64,000 bases of DNA from Lachnospiraceae bacterium (GCA_022796795.1 JAAWJI010000001.1:62001-126000), one strand, 5' to 3'. Positions 15,921-25,037 are shown, counted from the first letter of the stretch. Translations and numbers: made by a program. Notes: a model not told the origin generated them from the letters alone.

Positions 15921-17996
15921 ATGAAATCCTGGGAGCTATTTAAAGAGGAAAATGAGGAAATCCGGGAGCGCTATGATTTATCCATGGAGCGGATCCGGCT
16001 CATGGAAAAAGAGGAGACCACAGCAGAGCCTTACCGGACATATTTTCGCGCCATGGCAGAGTTTGTGGGCATGATCGGAGAGCTGACAGAGGAAGCGGCC
16101 AGTGGAAGACTGGAGCGAGAGACATGGGAAGAGCTGGCAGCCTGGAACCAGCGGCTTTACGCGGATGTGGCAGGGCCTGCCTACAAAAAGAGCTATGCCA
16201 ATCCGGATGTGGCCGCCCGGAAGCTGGGGGAAGCCTATGGTTCTATACTCAGCTACCTGTATACAGAGCTTCGGGGTCATATTATCTATGCCTTTGAGCA
16301 GCGTCTCACAGACATAACCGTGGGGAACGAGCTTTTGATTGAATTATATAATGCCTTTGAAGAGGGAGAGCCGGATCCGGAGGAGCTGCGCCGGATGATT
16401 TACTGGTGGAACAGCGACTACACCCATGTATTTCTGACGTACCGGGTCCGGGAACAGCTGGATCCGTCCCTGTCCTTTGCCAGAGACATAATATGCAGGG
16501 AGGATCTTGCCGACCCCCGGTATCTGTACTTGTTTGGGGAATATATTACGGACTCTGAGCTTCGCACCAGCGCCTACCTTGCTTCCCTGCCCCAGGAACA
16601 GATTGACTCCATGGCATCCACTTTCACAGAGGGCTATCGGATGGGATTTGCAGTGGCGGGGAAGCCCCTGGAGAAGAAGAAAACCGTCAATATCCGCTGG
16701 CGGCTGGGGTTTGAGCGTCTGGTAAAAGCTTCCATAGAAAACTTTCAAAAGCTGGGCCTTGCATCCATACTCTACCGGGAGCCTCAGCACAGTCAGCTGC
16801 GCCGTCCCCAGTCCAACCCAGGCTATGCTTCCGCAGGTCCGGGACGCCAGTACTGGTATGACCACAAGGGGGATGACGCCTTGTACCTGGACAAAAAATT
16901 TGTGGAGCGCAAGCTGGGAGTGCTTCGCTCTTCCTATGAGAATTACAAAGACCTGGCGTCTGTACATGCAGGACCAGCAGTTATGGAAGTGTTTGGGGAA
17001 GAAGACTTTGTGCCGGCCGATTGTTCCCACGCTCTTGTCCCCAGTGAAAAGCAGCGCAGGCTTAAGGTACAGTACAGCAGCGAATCCGGCCAGCTGATCC
17101 AGTCCTACATTCCCGGAGAAGAGCGAAGCTTCACCATTATCGCCTATCCGCTGCCGGAAATCCATCCCCAATATGAGGAGATTTTTGAAGAGACTGTGAA
17201 AATCAACACCCTGGACTATACCCTTTACCAGAGAATTCAGCAGCGACTCATTGACGCCCTGGATCAGGGAGCCAGGGTTCACATTAAAGGTGCCGGAAAC
17301 AACCGCACGGATCTGTGGGTACAGCTGCAGCCTCTGAAAAATCCGGAAAAAGAGACTCTGTTTGAAAATTGCGTGGCGGACGTGAATATCCCTGTGGGAG
17401 AGGTATTCACCTCTCCCCAGCTAATCGGAACAGAGGGGACCCTCCATGTAAGTCAGGTCTACCTTCATGAATTGAATTATGTAAACCTGGAAATGCAGTT
17501 TCAGGATGGCCGTACCACTGCTTACACCTGTGAAAATTTCCCCAATCAGGAAGAAAACCAGGCCTATATCCGGGAGCACATTCTCTTCCATCATGAGAGT
17601 CTGCCCCTGGGAGAGTTTGCCATAGGCACCAACACCACCGCCTACAGGATGGCAAAACGGTACGGAGTCGGAGCAAAGCTACCGATCCTGATTGCAGAAA
17701 AAATGGGTCCTCATTTCGCTCTGGGCGATACCTGTTATTCCTGGGAAGAAGACGTTCCTACCTGGAATCCTGATGGCAAGGAAATGAAGGCCAAAGAAAA
17801 CGAGTGTTCCCGGAAACGCCGGGAGAATCCGGGAGAGGCATACTTCAACTGCCACACAGACATTACCATTCCCTACGACGAGCTGGCCTGTATCCAGGTA
17901 CACCGTCCGGACGGCAGTATTATTCCCATCATAGAAAACGGCCGCTTCGTGCTTCCCGGCACAGAAGAGCTAAACATTCCCTTAGATGAGGCATAG
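15921..17996 (+). CDS. M29-like aminopeptidase with long N-terminal extension
   Basis: The 691-residue protein has a C-terminal part (about residues 370-670) resembling M29 metallo-aminopeptidases. It contains NNRTDLWVQL, DVNIPVGEVFTSP (first Glu ligand), a central YVNLEMQFQDGR, LPLGEFAIGTNT (second Glu) and KMGPHFALGDTCYSWEED (His and Asp ligands). M29 enzymes are dimeric cobalt- or zinc-dependent exopeptidases of about 410 residues. Here roughly 350 extra residues precede the catalytic region; they are acidic and helical with no motif I recognise. AGGAAGAGAG precedes ATG 15921. There is no signal peptide, so the enzyme should be cytoplasmic. Nothing strong marks a terminator before the purine promoter. 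Confidence 0.75.
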   Translation: MKSWELFKEENEEIRERYDLSMERIRLMEKEETTAEPYRTYFRAMAEFVGMIGELTEEAASGRLERETWEELAAWNQRLYADVAGPAYKKSYANPDVAARKLGEAYGSILSYLYTELRGHIIYAFEQRLTDITVGNELLIELYNAFEEGEPDPEELRRMIYWWNSDYTHVFLTYRVREQLDPSLSFARDIICREDLADPRYLYLFGEYITDSELRTSAYLASLPQEQIDSMASTFTEGYRMGFAVAGKPLEKKKTVNIRWRLGFERLVKASIENFQKLGLASILYREPQHSQLRRPQSNPGYASAGPGRQYWYDHKGDDALYLDKKFVERKLGVLRSSYENYKDLASVHAGPAVMEVFGEEDFVPADCSHALVPSEKQRRLKVQYSSESGQLIQSYIPGEERSFTIIAYPLPEIHPQYEEIFEETVKINTLDYTLYQRIQQRLIDALDQGARVHIKGAGNNRTDLWVQLQPLKNPEKETLFENCVADVNIPVGEVFTSPQLIGTEGTLHVSQVYLHELNYVNLEMQFQDGRTTAYTCENFPNQEENQAYIREHILFHHESLPLGEFAIGTNTTAYRMAKRYGVGAKLPILIAEKMGPHFALGDTCYSWEEDVPTWNPDGKEMKAKENECSRKRRENPGEAYFNCHTDITIPYDELACIQVHRPDGSIIPIIENGRFVLPGTEELNIPLDEA

Positions 17997-18071
17997 TTAA
18001 TGCAGGTTTTCCATATAAATGGGATCTGTTCTCTGGAAAAAGTTTGGGATAACAAAAAATTTCGGGATTGG

Positions 18072-18100
18072 TTGACAACCTTCCGGAGAACAGGTAAACT
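18072..18100 (+). promoter_or_regulatory. sigma-A promoter for the purE operon
   Basis: TTGACA (18072-18077) and TAAACT (18095-18100) are separated by exactly 17 bases, about 110 bases before the purE start. The leader shows no aptamer I can match to the purine riboswitch, so control may be by a repressor. Confidence 0.7.
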
Positions 18101-18212
18101 TGCAGTTGTGAGGAAACGTTACTGTTCACATCATTTATCGTAACAGGAAACAATACCACGTGTGGAGGACGCAGCCAAGGGGCAGCGCCGGATACCAGAG
18201 GAGGAAGAAAAA

Positions 18213-18713
18213 ATGGCAAAAGTAGGCATTGTAATGGGCAGTGATTCAGATCTGCCGGTCATGGGAAAGGCAGCCGATATCCTGGAGGAGCTGGGAGTCG
18301 AATATGAGATGACAATTATTTCGGCACACCGGGAGCCGGATGTATTCTTTGAATATGCGAAGAGCGCCGAGAGCAGAGGCTTCAAGGTTATTATAGCCGG
18401 AGCGGGTATGGCCGCTCATCTGCCGGGTATGTGCGCGGCGATTTTTCCCATGCCGGTCATTGGAGTCCCCATGCATACCACATCCCTGGGAGGAAGGGAT
18501 TCTCTGTATTCCATTGTACAGATGCCCTCTGGGATCCCGGTGGCTACGGTAGCTATCAACGGCGGAGCCAATGCGGGGATTCTGGCTGCCAAGATTTTGG
18601 CCACCTCTGATCCGGAGCTTTTGGACAGGCTCAAGGCCTACTCGGAGAAGATGAAGCAGCAGGTGGAGAAAAAGGCGGAGAGGCTGGCCGAGACAGGCTA
18701 TAAAAATTATTGA
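18213..18713 (+). CDS. purE: 5-(carboxyamino)imidazole ribonucleotide mutase
   Basis: PurE shifts the carboxylate of N5-CAIR to form CAIR in purine synthesis. The ~166-residue protein shows VGIVMGSDSDLPVM, the ISAHREPD loop with the catalytic histidine, IAGAGMAAHLPGM, GVPMHTTSLGGRDSLYS and QMPSGIPVATVAING. These are the expected motifs of the octameric class I enzyme. AGGAGGAAG lies seven bases before ATG 18213; an upstream ATG at 18162 would add a non-conserved leader. It is the first gene of purE-purM-purN-purD. No purK is adjacent, so N5-CAIR must be supplied by a gene elsewhere, or this may act as a class II enzyme using CO2 directly. Confidence 0.97.
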   Translation: MAKVGIVMGSDSDLPVMGKAADILEELGVEYEMTIISAHREPDVFFEYAKSAESRGFKVIIAGAGMAAHLPGMCAAIFPMPVIGVPMHTTSLGGRDSLYSIVQMPSGIPVATVAINGGANAGILAAKILATSDPELLDRLKAYSEKMKQQVEKKAERLAETGYKNY

Positions 18714-18809
18714 TGGGTAGAACCTGGTTTTGCAAATAGTTGTAGTATTCTGCCTGATTGGTCCGGCTATTTGCAGGACAATGAATCAGAAGATGGAGGG
18801 ATTGCAAGA

Positions 18810-19835
18810 ATGGATTACAAACATGCGGGAGTAGATATTGAGGCGGGATACCGGTCTGTGGAGCTTATGAAGGAGCATATCCGGCGGACCATGCGGCCGG
18901 AGGTGCTGACAGGCATCGGCGGCTTTTCCGGAGCGTTTTCCATGGAGGCCTTTAAGGAGATGGAGGAGCCTACCCTGGTATCCGGAACGGACGGCGTGGG
19001 AACCAAGCTGAAGCTGGCTTTTCTCATGAACCGTCATGATACGGTGGGTATTGACTGTGTGGCTATGTGTGTCAACGACATTGCCTGCGCAGGAGGAGAG
19101 CCCCTGTTTTTCCTGGACTATATTGCCTGCGGAAAGAATTATCCCGAGAAAATAGCTACCATTGTAAGCGGCGTGGCCGAGGGCTGCCACCAGGCCGGAG
19201 CTGCCCTCATCGGCGGAGAGACGGCGGAGATGCCGGGTTTTTATCCGGAGGATGAGTATGATCTGGCAGGATTTGCCGTGGGTGTGGTGGACCGGAAAAA
19301 CCTGATTACCGGGGAGAACATTAAGGAAGGGGACGTGCTCATCGGAATGGCTTCCTCCGGAGTGCATAGCAATGGCTTCTCTCTGGTGCGCAAGGTGTTT
19401 ACCATGAAAGAGGAATATCTGAATACATATTTTGACTGTCTGGGCATGACACTGGGGGAGGCGCTGATCGCTCCCACCAAGATTTATGTGAAGGCATTGC
19501 GAAGCGTCCGGGATGCCGGCGTGACCATTAAGGGCTGCAGTCATATTACCGGCGGCGGCTTCTACGAGAACATTCCCCGGATGCTGCCCAAGGGAGTCCG
19601 CGCCCAGGTACAAAAGGATAGTTATCCGGTGCCCCCCATCTTCCGCATGCTGGCAGAGGAGGGCAAGATTGAGGAGACCATGATGTACAATACCTATAAC
19701 ATGGGAATCGGCATGATGCTGGCCGTGGACCCGGCAGATGTGGACAAGGCCATGGAGGCCATCCGGGCAGCCGGGGAAACGCCTTATGTGGTAGGACGAA
19801 CTGTAGCCGGAGAAAAGGGAGTGGACATATGCTGA
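18810..19835 (+). CDS. purM: phosphoribosylformylglycinamidine cyclo-ligase (AIR synthetase)
   Basis: PurM closes the imidazole ring of AIR using ATP. The ~341-residue protein has [10 protein letters not shown], the [15 protein letters not shown] nucleotide-binding segment, [42 protein letters not shown] and the C-terminal [18 protein letters not shown] 18810 has GGAGGG (18795-18800) upstream. It is separated from purE by 96 bases that contain a nine-base inverted repeat (18731-18739 with 18767-18775), and its end overlaps purN by seven bases. Confidence 0.98.
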   Translation: MDYKHAGVDIEAGYRSVELMKEHIRRTMRPEVLTGIGGFSGAFSMEAFKEMEEPTLVSGTDGVGTKLKLAFLMNRHDTVGIDCVAMCVNDIACAGGEPLFFLDYIACGKNYPEKIATIVSGVAEGCHQAGAALIGGETAEMPGFYPEDEYDLAGFAVGVVDRKNLITGENIKEGDVLIGMASSGVHSNGFSLVRKVFTMKEEYLNTYFDCLGMTLGEALIAPTKIYVKALRSVRDAGVTIKGCSHITGGGFYENIPRMLPKGVRAQVQKDSYPVPPIFRMLAEEGKIEETMMYNTYNMGIGMMLAVDPADVDKAMEAIRAAGETPYVVGRTVAGEKGVDIC

Positions 19836-20434
19836 ATGTGACGGTTCTGGTATCCGGAGGAGGTACCAACCTGCAGGCTATTCTGGACGCCATAGAGGAG
19901 GGAAAGATCCGCAATGCCCGGGTGGGCGCTGTGATCAGCAACAATCCGGGAGCCTATGCCCTGGAGCGGGCCAGGAAACATGGGATTCCTGCTGTCTGCA
20001 TTTCTCCCCGCCAGTATGAGAGCCGGGATGCCTTTCATGAGGCGCTTCTGGCCGCTGTGGAGGAGAGTCAGGCGGATCTGGTGGTGCTGGCAGGCTGCCT
20101 GGTGGTGATTCCGGAATGTATGATCCGAACATACCGGGGCCGTATGATTAATATCCACCCCTCTTTGATTCCCGCCTTTTGCGGAACGGGATTTTACGGG
20201 CTCAAGGTCCATGAAGAAGCCCTGAAGCGGGGAGTAAAGGTTACGGGAGCCACGGTGCATTTTGTGGATGAGGGGACGGATACAGGCCCCATTCTCCTGC
20301 AGAAGGCAGTGGAGGTGCAAAAAGGAGACACGCCGGAAATTTTACAGCGGCGGGTCATGGAGCAGGCCGAATGGGTAATACTGCCCCAGGCCATAGATAT
20401 GATCGCAAACGGAGAATGTGAGGGACTAGCATGA
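19829..20434 (+). CDS. purN: phosphoribosylglycinamide formyltransferase
   Basis: PurN transfers a formyl group from 10-formyl-THF to GAR. The 201-residue protein has [15 protein letters not shown], the catalytic [17 protein letters not shown] (Asn and His), and [18 protein letters not shown] with the conserved Asp. It begins inside the end of purM (ATG 19829, purM stop 19833-19835) and its own end overlaps purD by four bases, so translation of purM, purN and purD is probably coupled. No purH is found between purN and purD, unlike the common purMNHD order. Confidence 0.97.
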   Translation: MLNVTVLVSGGGTNLQAILDAIEEGKIRNARVGAVISNNPGAYALERARKHGIPAVCISPRQYESRDAFHEALLAAVEESQADLVVLAGCLVVIPECMIRTYRGRMINIHPSLIPAFCGTGFYGLKVHEEALKRGVKVTGATVHFVDEGTDTGPILLQKAVEVQKGDTPEILQRRVMEQAEWVILPQAIDMIANGECEGLA

Positions 20435-21702
20435 AAGTATTGGTAGTAGGCTCCGGCGGACGGGAGCACGCCCTGTGCTGGAAGATCGCCCAGAGCCCAA
20501 GAGTGGAGAAGATTTACTGCGCTCCGGGAAACGCAGGCATCAGCCAGGTGGCTCAGTGCGTGCCCTATGGAGCCATGGAATTTGAAAAGCTGGCGGACTT
20601 TGCTAAGGAAAACCAGATTGATCTGACGGTTATCGGCATGGATGACCCGCTGGTAGGCGGCATTGTGGATGTATTTGAGGAGAGAGGCCTTAGGGTCTTT
20701 GGGCCCAGGAAAAATGCGGCGATCCTGGAGGGCTCCAAGGCGTTTTCCAAGGATCTTATGAAAAAATATCAGATTCCCACGGCGGCCTATGAGAATTTTG
20801 ATGATCCCAGGAAGGCCCTTGCCTATCTGGAGACAGCCAAATTTCCCCTTGTGCTGAAGGCGGACGGCCTGGCCCTGGGAAAGGGCGTTTTGATCTGTAA
20901 TACCCTGGAGGAGGCCCGGAAAGGCGTGCGATCCATTATGGAGGACAAACAGTTCGGCGCTGCGGGAAACCGTATGGTGGTTGAGGAATTTCTCACAGGC
21001 CGGGAGGTGTCGGTGCTGTCCTTTGTGGATGGGAAGACCATCCGCTGCATGACCTCTGCCCAGGATCACAAGCGTGCTCTCGATGGGGATCAGGGGCTCA
21101 ATACCGGCGGCATGGGAACCTTTTCTCCCAGTCCCTTCTACACCAAAGAGGTGGATGATTTCTGCCAGAAATATATTTATCAGCCCACAGTGGACGCCAT
21201 GGCCGCAGAAGGCCGGGAGTTTAAGGGCGTGATCTTCTTCGGCCTCATGCTGACAGAGGAGGGACCCCGGGTGTTGGAATACAATGCCCGTTTCGGGGAT
21301 CCGGAGACCCAGGTGGTGCTTCCAAGGATGAAGAACGATATTGTGGATGTATTTGAGGCCTGCATAGACGGAACCTTGGATAAGCTGGAGCTGGAATTTG
21401 CGGACAATGCGGCAGTCTGCGTGGTGCTGGCCTCCGGCGGTTATCCCGTTTCCTACAAAAAGGGATACCCCATCCAGGGTCTGGAGCAGTTCGAACATGC
21501 GCAAGGGTATTATGTGTTCCACGCCGGCACAGCCAGGAAGGAAGACCAGGTGGTCACAAGCGGCGGCCGGGTGCTGGGCGTCACGGCTGTGGGTGATACC
21601 TTGCAGCAGGCCCGGGCCAATGCCTATGAGGCGGCCAGGTGGGTCAGCTTTCAGGATATGTTCTGCAGAAATGATATTGGGAAGGCCATTGATGAGGCGT
21701 AG
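20431..21702 (+). CDS. purD: phosphoribosylamine-glycine ligase
   Basis: PurD joins glycine to phosphoribosylamine with ATP (GAR synthetase). The 423-residue ATP-grasp protein begins [18 protein letters not shown] and contains LVLKADGLALGKGV, VVEEFLTGREVSVLSFVDG, LNTGGMGTFSPSPF and the metal-binding EYNARFGDPETQVVLPRM. It overlaps purN by four bases (ATGA). Twelve bases after its stop the AT-richer Septu-like ATPase gene begins, so the two may be transcribed together by read-through even though they are unrelated in function. Confidence 0.98.
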   Translation: MKVLVVGSGGREHALCWKIAQSPRVEKIYCAPGNAGISQVAQCVPYGAMEFEKLADFAKENQIDLTVIGMDDPLVGGIVDVFEERGLRVFGPRKNAAILEGSKAFSKDLMKKYQIPTAAYENFDDPRKALAYLETAKFPLVLKADGLALGKGVLICNTLEEARKGVRSIMEDKQFGAAGNRMVVEEFLTGREVSVLSFVDGKTIRCMTSAQDHKRALDGDQGLNTGGMGTFSPSPFYTKEVDDFCQKYIYQPTVDAMAAEGREFKGVIFFGLMLTEEGPRVLEYNARFGDPETQVVLPRMKNDIVDVFEACIDGTLDKLELEFADNAAVCVVLASGGYPVSYKKGYPIQGLEQFEHAQGYYVFHAGTARKEDQVVTSGGRVLGVTAVGDTLQQARANAYEAARWVSFQDMFCRNDIGKAIDEA

Positions 21703-21714
21703 GTAGAAGCAACG

Positions 21715-23007
21715 ATGTATTTAAAAAAAATATGTTTGGAAAATTTCAAATGCTTTGAAAAATTCGAACTGGAGTTTCATAAAAATCTAACCGTAATAAT
21801 AGGAGGCAATGGCACTGGAAAAACCTCTCTTCTGGAGGCCATTGCTATTGCCTTCAGTACCATGTTTGCGCCCATGGATGGTCCCAAAGGGATTGGAATT
21901 GATAAAAGCCAGGCCCATCTGAAGGCATATGATATGGGAAGCACAAAGGATGTACAGCCGCAATATCCGGTAAAGGTTTCTGCAGTTGCCATGATAGATG
22001 AAAAAGAGGTTCATTGGGAGCGATGCTTGAATGCGGCTAAGGGGCAGACGACAATCAAAGAAGCAAAGGAAATGATTTCCGTTGCAGCTGAATATCAGGA
22101 AAGACTTCGGTACGGAGACGCCACATTAATTCTGCCTGTTCTTGCTTATTATGGAACAGGACGCCTTTGGGATTATCATCGTCAGAAGCAGACTGACATT
22201 TTTGAGACAAACACAAGAACAAATGGCTACATTGACTGTGCGGACGGAACTGCAAATATTAAGCTTATGATGAACTGGTTTGCCAAAATGACCATTCAGA
22301 AATACCAGAATCAAGAGAATGGTCTTGGCCCGGTTCCGGAATTGGAGGCTGTATTTGCTGCAATGGAAAAATGTTACAATCAAATGGCAGGCTTCAATCA
22401 TGCAAAAATCCAATATAATATTGGAACCAGAGAATTAGATGTGGTTTATACGGATGAGCTGGGGAAACGAATGCGCATTTCGATAAATCAGTTGAGCGAT
22501 GGATATAAGAGCACCATCAGCCTGGTGGCAGATATTGCCTATCGTATGGCTGTCTTGAATCCCCAGTGCTTGGAAAATGTATGCAGTAAAACCAATGGCA
22601 TTGTTTTGATTGATGAGGTTGATCTGCATCTGCATCCGGCATGGCAGCAGCGTATTTTAAATGATTTGACTTCTATTTTTCCTAACGTGCAGTTTATAGT
22701 GACCACGCATGCACCGGAAGTTATTAATTCTGTATGGAAGGAGAATGTAATTGTAATTGAAAATAATGCAGCAACTCCTGTGCCTGTAGAAACATTTGGG
22801 AAGGATGCAAATGGAATTCTTCGTTCGATTATGCGTGTGAAAGAACGGCCGCAGTCTGTTATGCAAAGATTTGACGCATTTTACAGTGCACTAGACCATG
22901 AAGATTATGCGAAGGCAGAAGAGATTCTAAATGGTCTTGAGAATGATGTGGGTGAAGATCCGGAACTTGCTTCTATGCGTGTGCAGCTTGACTTGGAGCA
23001 GCTTTGA
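21715..23007 (+). CDS. AAA/ABC-type ATPase, PtuA-like (Septu defence)
   Basis: The 430-residue protein is an SMC/ABC-like ATPase. It has an N-terminal KKICLENFKCF strand, Walker A GGNGTGKTS (residues 30-38), the signature-like INQLSDGYKSTISLVADIA, Walker B GIVLIDEVDLHLHPAWQQ (about residues 295-310) and the switch histidine in IVTTHAPEVI. This architecture plus an HNH partner directly downstream matches PtuA of the Septu anti-phage system and the ATPase of some retrons. No reverse transcriptase is nearby, so Septu is the better fit. The coding DNA is clearly AT-richer than purD, suggesting horizontal acquisition. There is no own promoter in the 12-base gap, so expression may depend on pur read-through. 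Confidence 0.8.
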   Translation: MYLKKICLENFKCFEKFELEFHKNLTVIIGGNGTGKTSLLEAIAIAFSTMFAPMDGPKGIGIDKSQAHLKAYDMGSTKDVQPQYPVKVSAVAMIDEKEVHWERCLNAAKGQTTIKEAKEMISVAAEYQERLRYGDATLILPVLAYYGTGRLWDYHRQKQTDIFETNTRTNGYIDCADGTANIKLMMNWFAKMTIQKYQNQENGLGPVPELEAVFAAMEKCYNQMAGFNHAKIQYNIGTRELDVVYTDELGKRMRISINQLSDGYKSTISLVADIAYRMAVLNPQCLENVCSKTNGIVLIDEVDLHLHPAWQQRILNDLTSIFPNVQFIVTTHAPEVINSVWKENVIVIENNAATPVPVETFGKDANGILRSIMRVKERPQSVMQRFDAFYSALDHEDYAKAEEILNGLENDVGEDPELASMRVQLDLEQL

Positions 23008-23020
23008 GGTAATACACAAA

Positions 23021-23692
23021 ATGATAGAGATAAAAAAAGGAAAGGAACCAAAGGAGTTATTACAATATCGCCGGCAGGATTTTGCATCCTATACAGGGAT
23101 GCCACCAGAGGTAAAGAAAAAAGTACTGGAAAGTCTGCTGTTGGAACAAGGCCATTTATGTGCGTATTGTATGAAAAGTATTGGAACTGGAACCGGAGAT
23201 AAGGAGCATAGGGCTACGATTGAGCATTGTATTCCCCAGGCAGCCTCTGCCGAGAAAGAACGATTGAATTATAAGAATATGGTGGCTGTTTGCTGGGGGA
23301 ATCGTGACGCACACTCCAACGCTGATAAAAGCTGCGACGCCAAAAGAGGAAGTCTCCCCTTAGAACAGCAGAACATGAAAATGCTGAATGTTTTTGACGG
23401 CAGAACATTAGCGGATATTCAATATAGGACAGATGGCACTATTTTTTCTGATCATTCTGATGTGGATGAGGATTTAAATAAAAGATTGAATCTGAATTGT
23501 GAAGCGTTAAGTCTCAAAGAATGTAGACACCAAGCGCTTCAAGCATTACAAAAAATCATTAATGATAAATATCCCAATAAAACAGCGCCAAAGAAATATT
23601 TACAGAAGCTGCTTGCCCATTATACTGCTCCAAGCGAGAACAGAGTGCCGTATAGCGGAATCCTGATTGCGTGGCTCAACAAGAAAATATAG
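23021..23692 (+). CDS. HNH endonuclease, PtuB-like (Septu defence)
   Basis: The ~223-residue protein carries a zinc-stabilised HNH nuclease. A CAYC pair (Cys47, Cys50) precedes ATIEHCIPQ with Glu68-His69, then LNYKNMVAVCWGN with Asn86 and Cys91, and a further cysteine in KSCDAKRGS. This is the pattern of the TIGR02646-type HNH effector that pairs with PtuA in Septu and with retron Ec78. ATG 23021 lies 13 bases after the ATPase stop; an earlier in-frame start within the ATPase gene has no family similarity. The two proteins are expected to form one complex, with nucleotide sensing by PtuA controlling PtuB cleavage. Base composition is as AT-rich as its partner. Confidence 0.8.
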   Translation: MIEIKKGKEPKELLQYRRQDFASYTGMPPEVKKKVLESLLLEQGHLCAYCMKSIGTGTGDKEHRATIEHCIPQAASAEKERLNYKNMVAVCWGNRDAHSNADKSCDAKRGSLPLEQQNMKMLNVFDGRTLADIQYRTDGTIFSDHSDVDEDLNKRLNLNCEALSLKECRHQALQALQKIINDKYPNKTAPKKYLQKLLAHYTAPSENRVPYSGILIAWLNKKI

Positions 23693-23699
23693 AGTGACG

Positions 23700-23733
23700 A
23701 GGACTCCGCCTGATAAAAAACAGGTGGAGTCCT
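23700..23733 (+). terminator. hairpin after the Septu-like pair
   Basis: A 13-base stem (23700-23712 with 23721-23733, one G-T pair) has an A-rich eight-base loop. No clear T-run follows, so it may be a weak terminator or an mRNA-end stabiliser. Confidence 0.5.
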
Positions 23734-23755
23734 CTGCTATTCCCGCGAGCAACGA

Positions 23756-23832
23756 GCCAAGCGGACATGCCGGCATGTCCATTTGGCGACTGCCGCGTGG
23801 GTCGAATACCCCGCCCCTTGGGGAGGGGTATT
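23756..23832. repeat. two palindromic hairpin sequences, possible dispersed repeat
   Basis: A perfect 18-base palindrome (23763-23780, GGACATGCCGGCATGTCC) is flanked by GCCAA and TTGGC that extend the stem to 23756-23787. A second near-perfect stem of 13 pairs with a two-base loop occupies 23805-23832. The sequence looks like REP-type or miniature-element DNA between two convergent genes. Whether it recurs in the genome cannot be judged from one window. Confidence 0.5.
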
Positions 23833-23845
23833 TGGCTTAAGCTTG

Positions 23846-24829
23846 TCAGTGCGACAACACTTCTTCAAAAAATCGGAATCGAACCTGAAACTTGGCCTGT
23901 TCCCCAGGCTCCAGGAATTGAAGTTTATTCTCCCGGCGCAGTACATCCCGCCCGTCAGGTGTACAGTTTCCGGGCTCCAATCCCAACACATAATCCCGTA
24001 CCCCCATCATTTTCCACTCTGTCAGACAGGGAAGAGTGGTGGGATCAAAGCTGATTTCCAGGCCCTTTCGGATATCCGGATTGTAGATGGCGGCCCTGGC
24101 CTGCCCCTCAAAGGAGTGATAATAGCACTGCTCCTCAAAGCCGGGGGTGGGCGTCAGCATCTGATTCCAGGTGTTCAGATCCTGGGCTGCATGGTGGTTT
24201 CTGGGCGTCACGGTTTTGGAGGGAATATCCAGGATGGCATGCTCGGAGAGCAGGGGATAGCCCATATTAATATGGTACAGGAGCATCAGGGGAGAAACCG
24301 TGTCCCCCTGGTTTTCTACTGTATCTGTAAGAGTTAAGACATTTTCCTCCTTGGCGCAGGCAATGGTGCGCTTCAGCATAAGCTTTCGGGAGAAAATGCG
24401 GCTGTCATTGATAAGGGCATGAATATAGAGCTGTTTTTCATCCTCCTTCCACCAGATTTGCTCGCAGGGCGTATTGCCAATGGTGCCGTGAAGGGGAAGA
24501 GTTTCCCCTGCATCCTCACAGGGAGAACCCACTGCCGTGAGACCGCAGGTGGTGAGGAAGCCGGCGGTGAAGCTTTTCAGGAAACCGGCTCCCTGATCGT
24601 CGTAGTAGCTGGGAGCTACATAGCCGCAGGGAGAAAAGAAGCCCATATTTGCTCCCTGAAAGCTTACCCGTGACAGATCTGCGCAGCGGTCCGCCGAGAC
24701 TGTAAAGGACAGACCCGCAGCGTTGTGTACCTGAAAGAGACGCATGCCGTCTCCTTTCCCGCCTACCAGGCGGACCTCCTCTGCGCCGTAGAGCTGGCTG
24801 CTGTGGCCGATATACGGATTCATAGCCAT
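23846..24829 (-). CDS. DUF4432 family (aldose 1-epimerase-like) protein
   Basis: The 327-residue protein resembles the DUF4432 branch of the galactose-mutarotase-like fold. Recognisable segments are FTVSADRCADLSRVSFQG, FFSPCGYVAPSYY, LPLHGTIGNTP (a conserved His), LLYHINMGYPLLSEHA (second His) and the late LGLEPGNCTPDGRD (conserved Glu). Family members bind or isomerise sugars; the substrate is unknown. AAGGAGG lies seven bases before the ATG (at 24829 on the minus strand), and a strong promoter is located at 24863-24891. It stands alone between hairpin-rich DNA and a pseudogene. Confidence 0.82.
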   Translation of the reverse strand: MAMNPYIGHSSQLYGAEEVRLVGGKGDGMRLFQVHNAAGLSFTVSADRCADLSRVSFQGANMGFFSPCGYVAPSYYDDQGAGFLKSFTAGFLTTCGLTAVGSPCEDAGETLPLHGTIGNTPCEQIWWKEDEKQLYIHALINDSRIFSRKLMLKRTIACAKEENVLTLTDTVENQGDTVSPLMLLYHINMGYPLLSEHAILDIPSKTVTPRNHHAAQDLNTWNQMLTPTPGFEEQCYYHSFEGQARAAIYNPDIRKGLEISFDPTTLPCLTEWKMMGVRDYVLGLEPGNCTPDGRDVLRRENKLQFLEPGEQAKFQVRFRFFEEVLSH

Positions 24830-24862
24830 AAAACAACCTCCTTTGAAATTTGATTCATGCTC

Positions 24863-24891
24863 ATTATATCCTATATAAAAGGGACAGGCAA
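24863..24891 (-). promoter_or_regulatory. sigma-A promoter for the DUF4432 gene
   Basis: On the minus strand TTGCCT (24891-24886), a 17-base spacer and TATAAT (24868-24863) lie about 35 bases upstream of the start codon. Confidence 0.65.
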
Positions 24892-25003
24892 ATATTTAAA
24901 AAGCATATGTTCCTGTGTGTTTCCTTGAGGGCCGGAAGCCTGTCTGGTGTTCCCTTGTCTACGGAGGGTATGCTGAGAATAAATAGGAAATATTACATCT
25001 CAG

Positions 25004-25037
25004 TTCAGCCAGACCCCAGACGGCTGGCTGAATTTTT
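25004..25037 (+). terminator. terminator-like hairpin in the DUF4432-pseudogene interval
   Basis: A nine-pair stem (25004-25012 with 25024-25032) is followed by ATTTTT. No intact gene precedes it on the plus strand, so it may be left over from a decayed gene. The rest of 24892-25080 holds nothing I can identify. Confidence 0.5.

Noticed and set aside
18101-18212. Purine riboswitch before purE
   Set aside because: The leader lacks the conserved three-way-junction core and loop sequences of the purine aptamer.
20194-21522. 442-residue minus-strand frame opposite purD
   Set aside because: purD is complete and conserved on the plus strand; the antisense frame has no family motif or start signal.
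21715-23692. Retron system
   Set aside because: The ATPase/HNH pair also occurs in retrons, but no reverse transcriptase or msr-msd region lies between purD and the DUF4432 gene.
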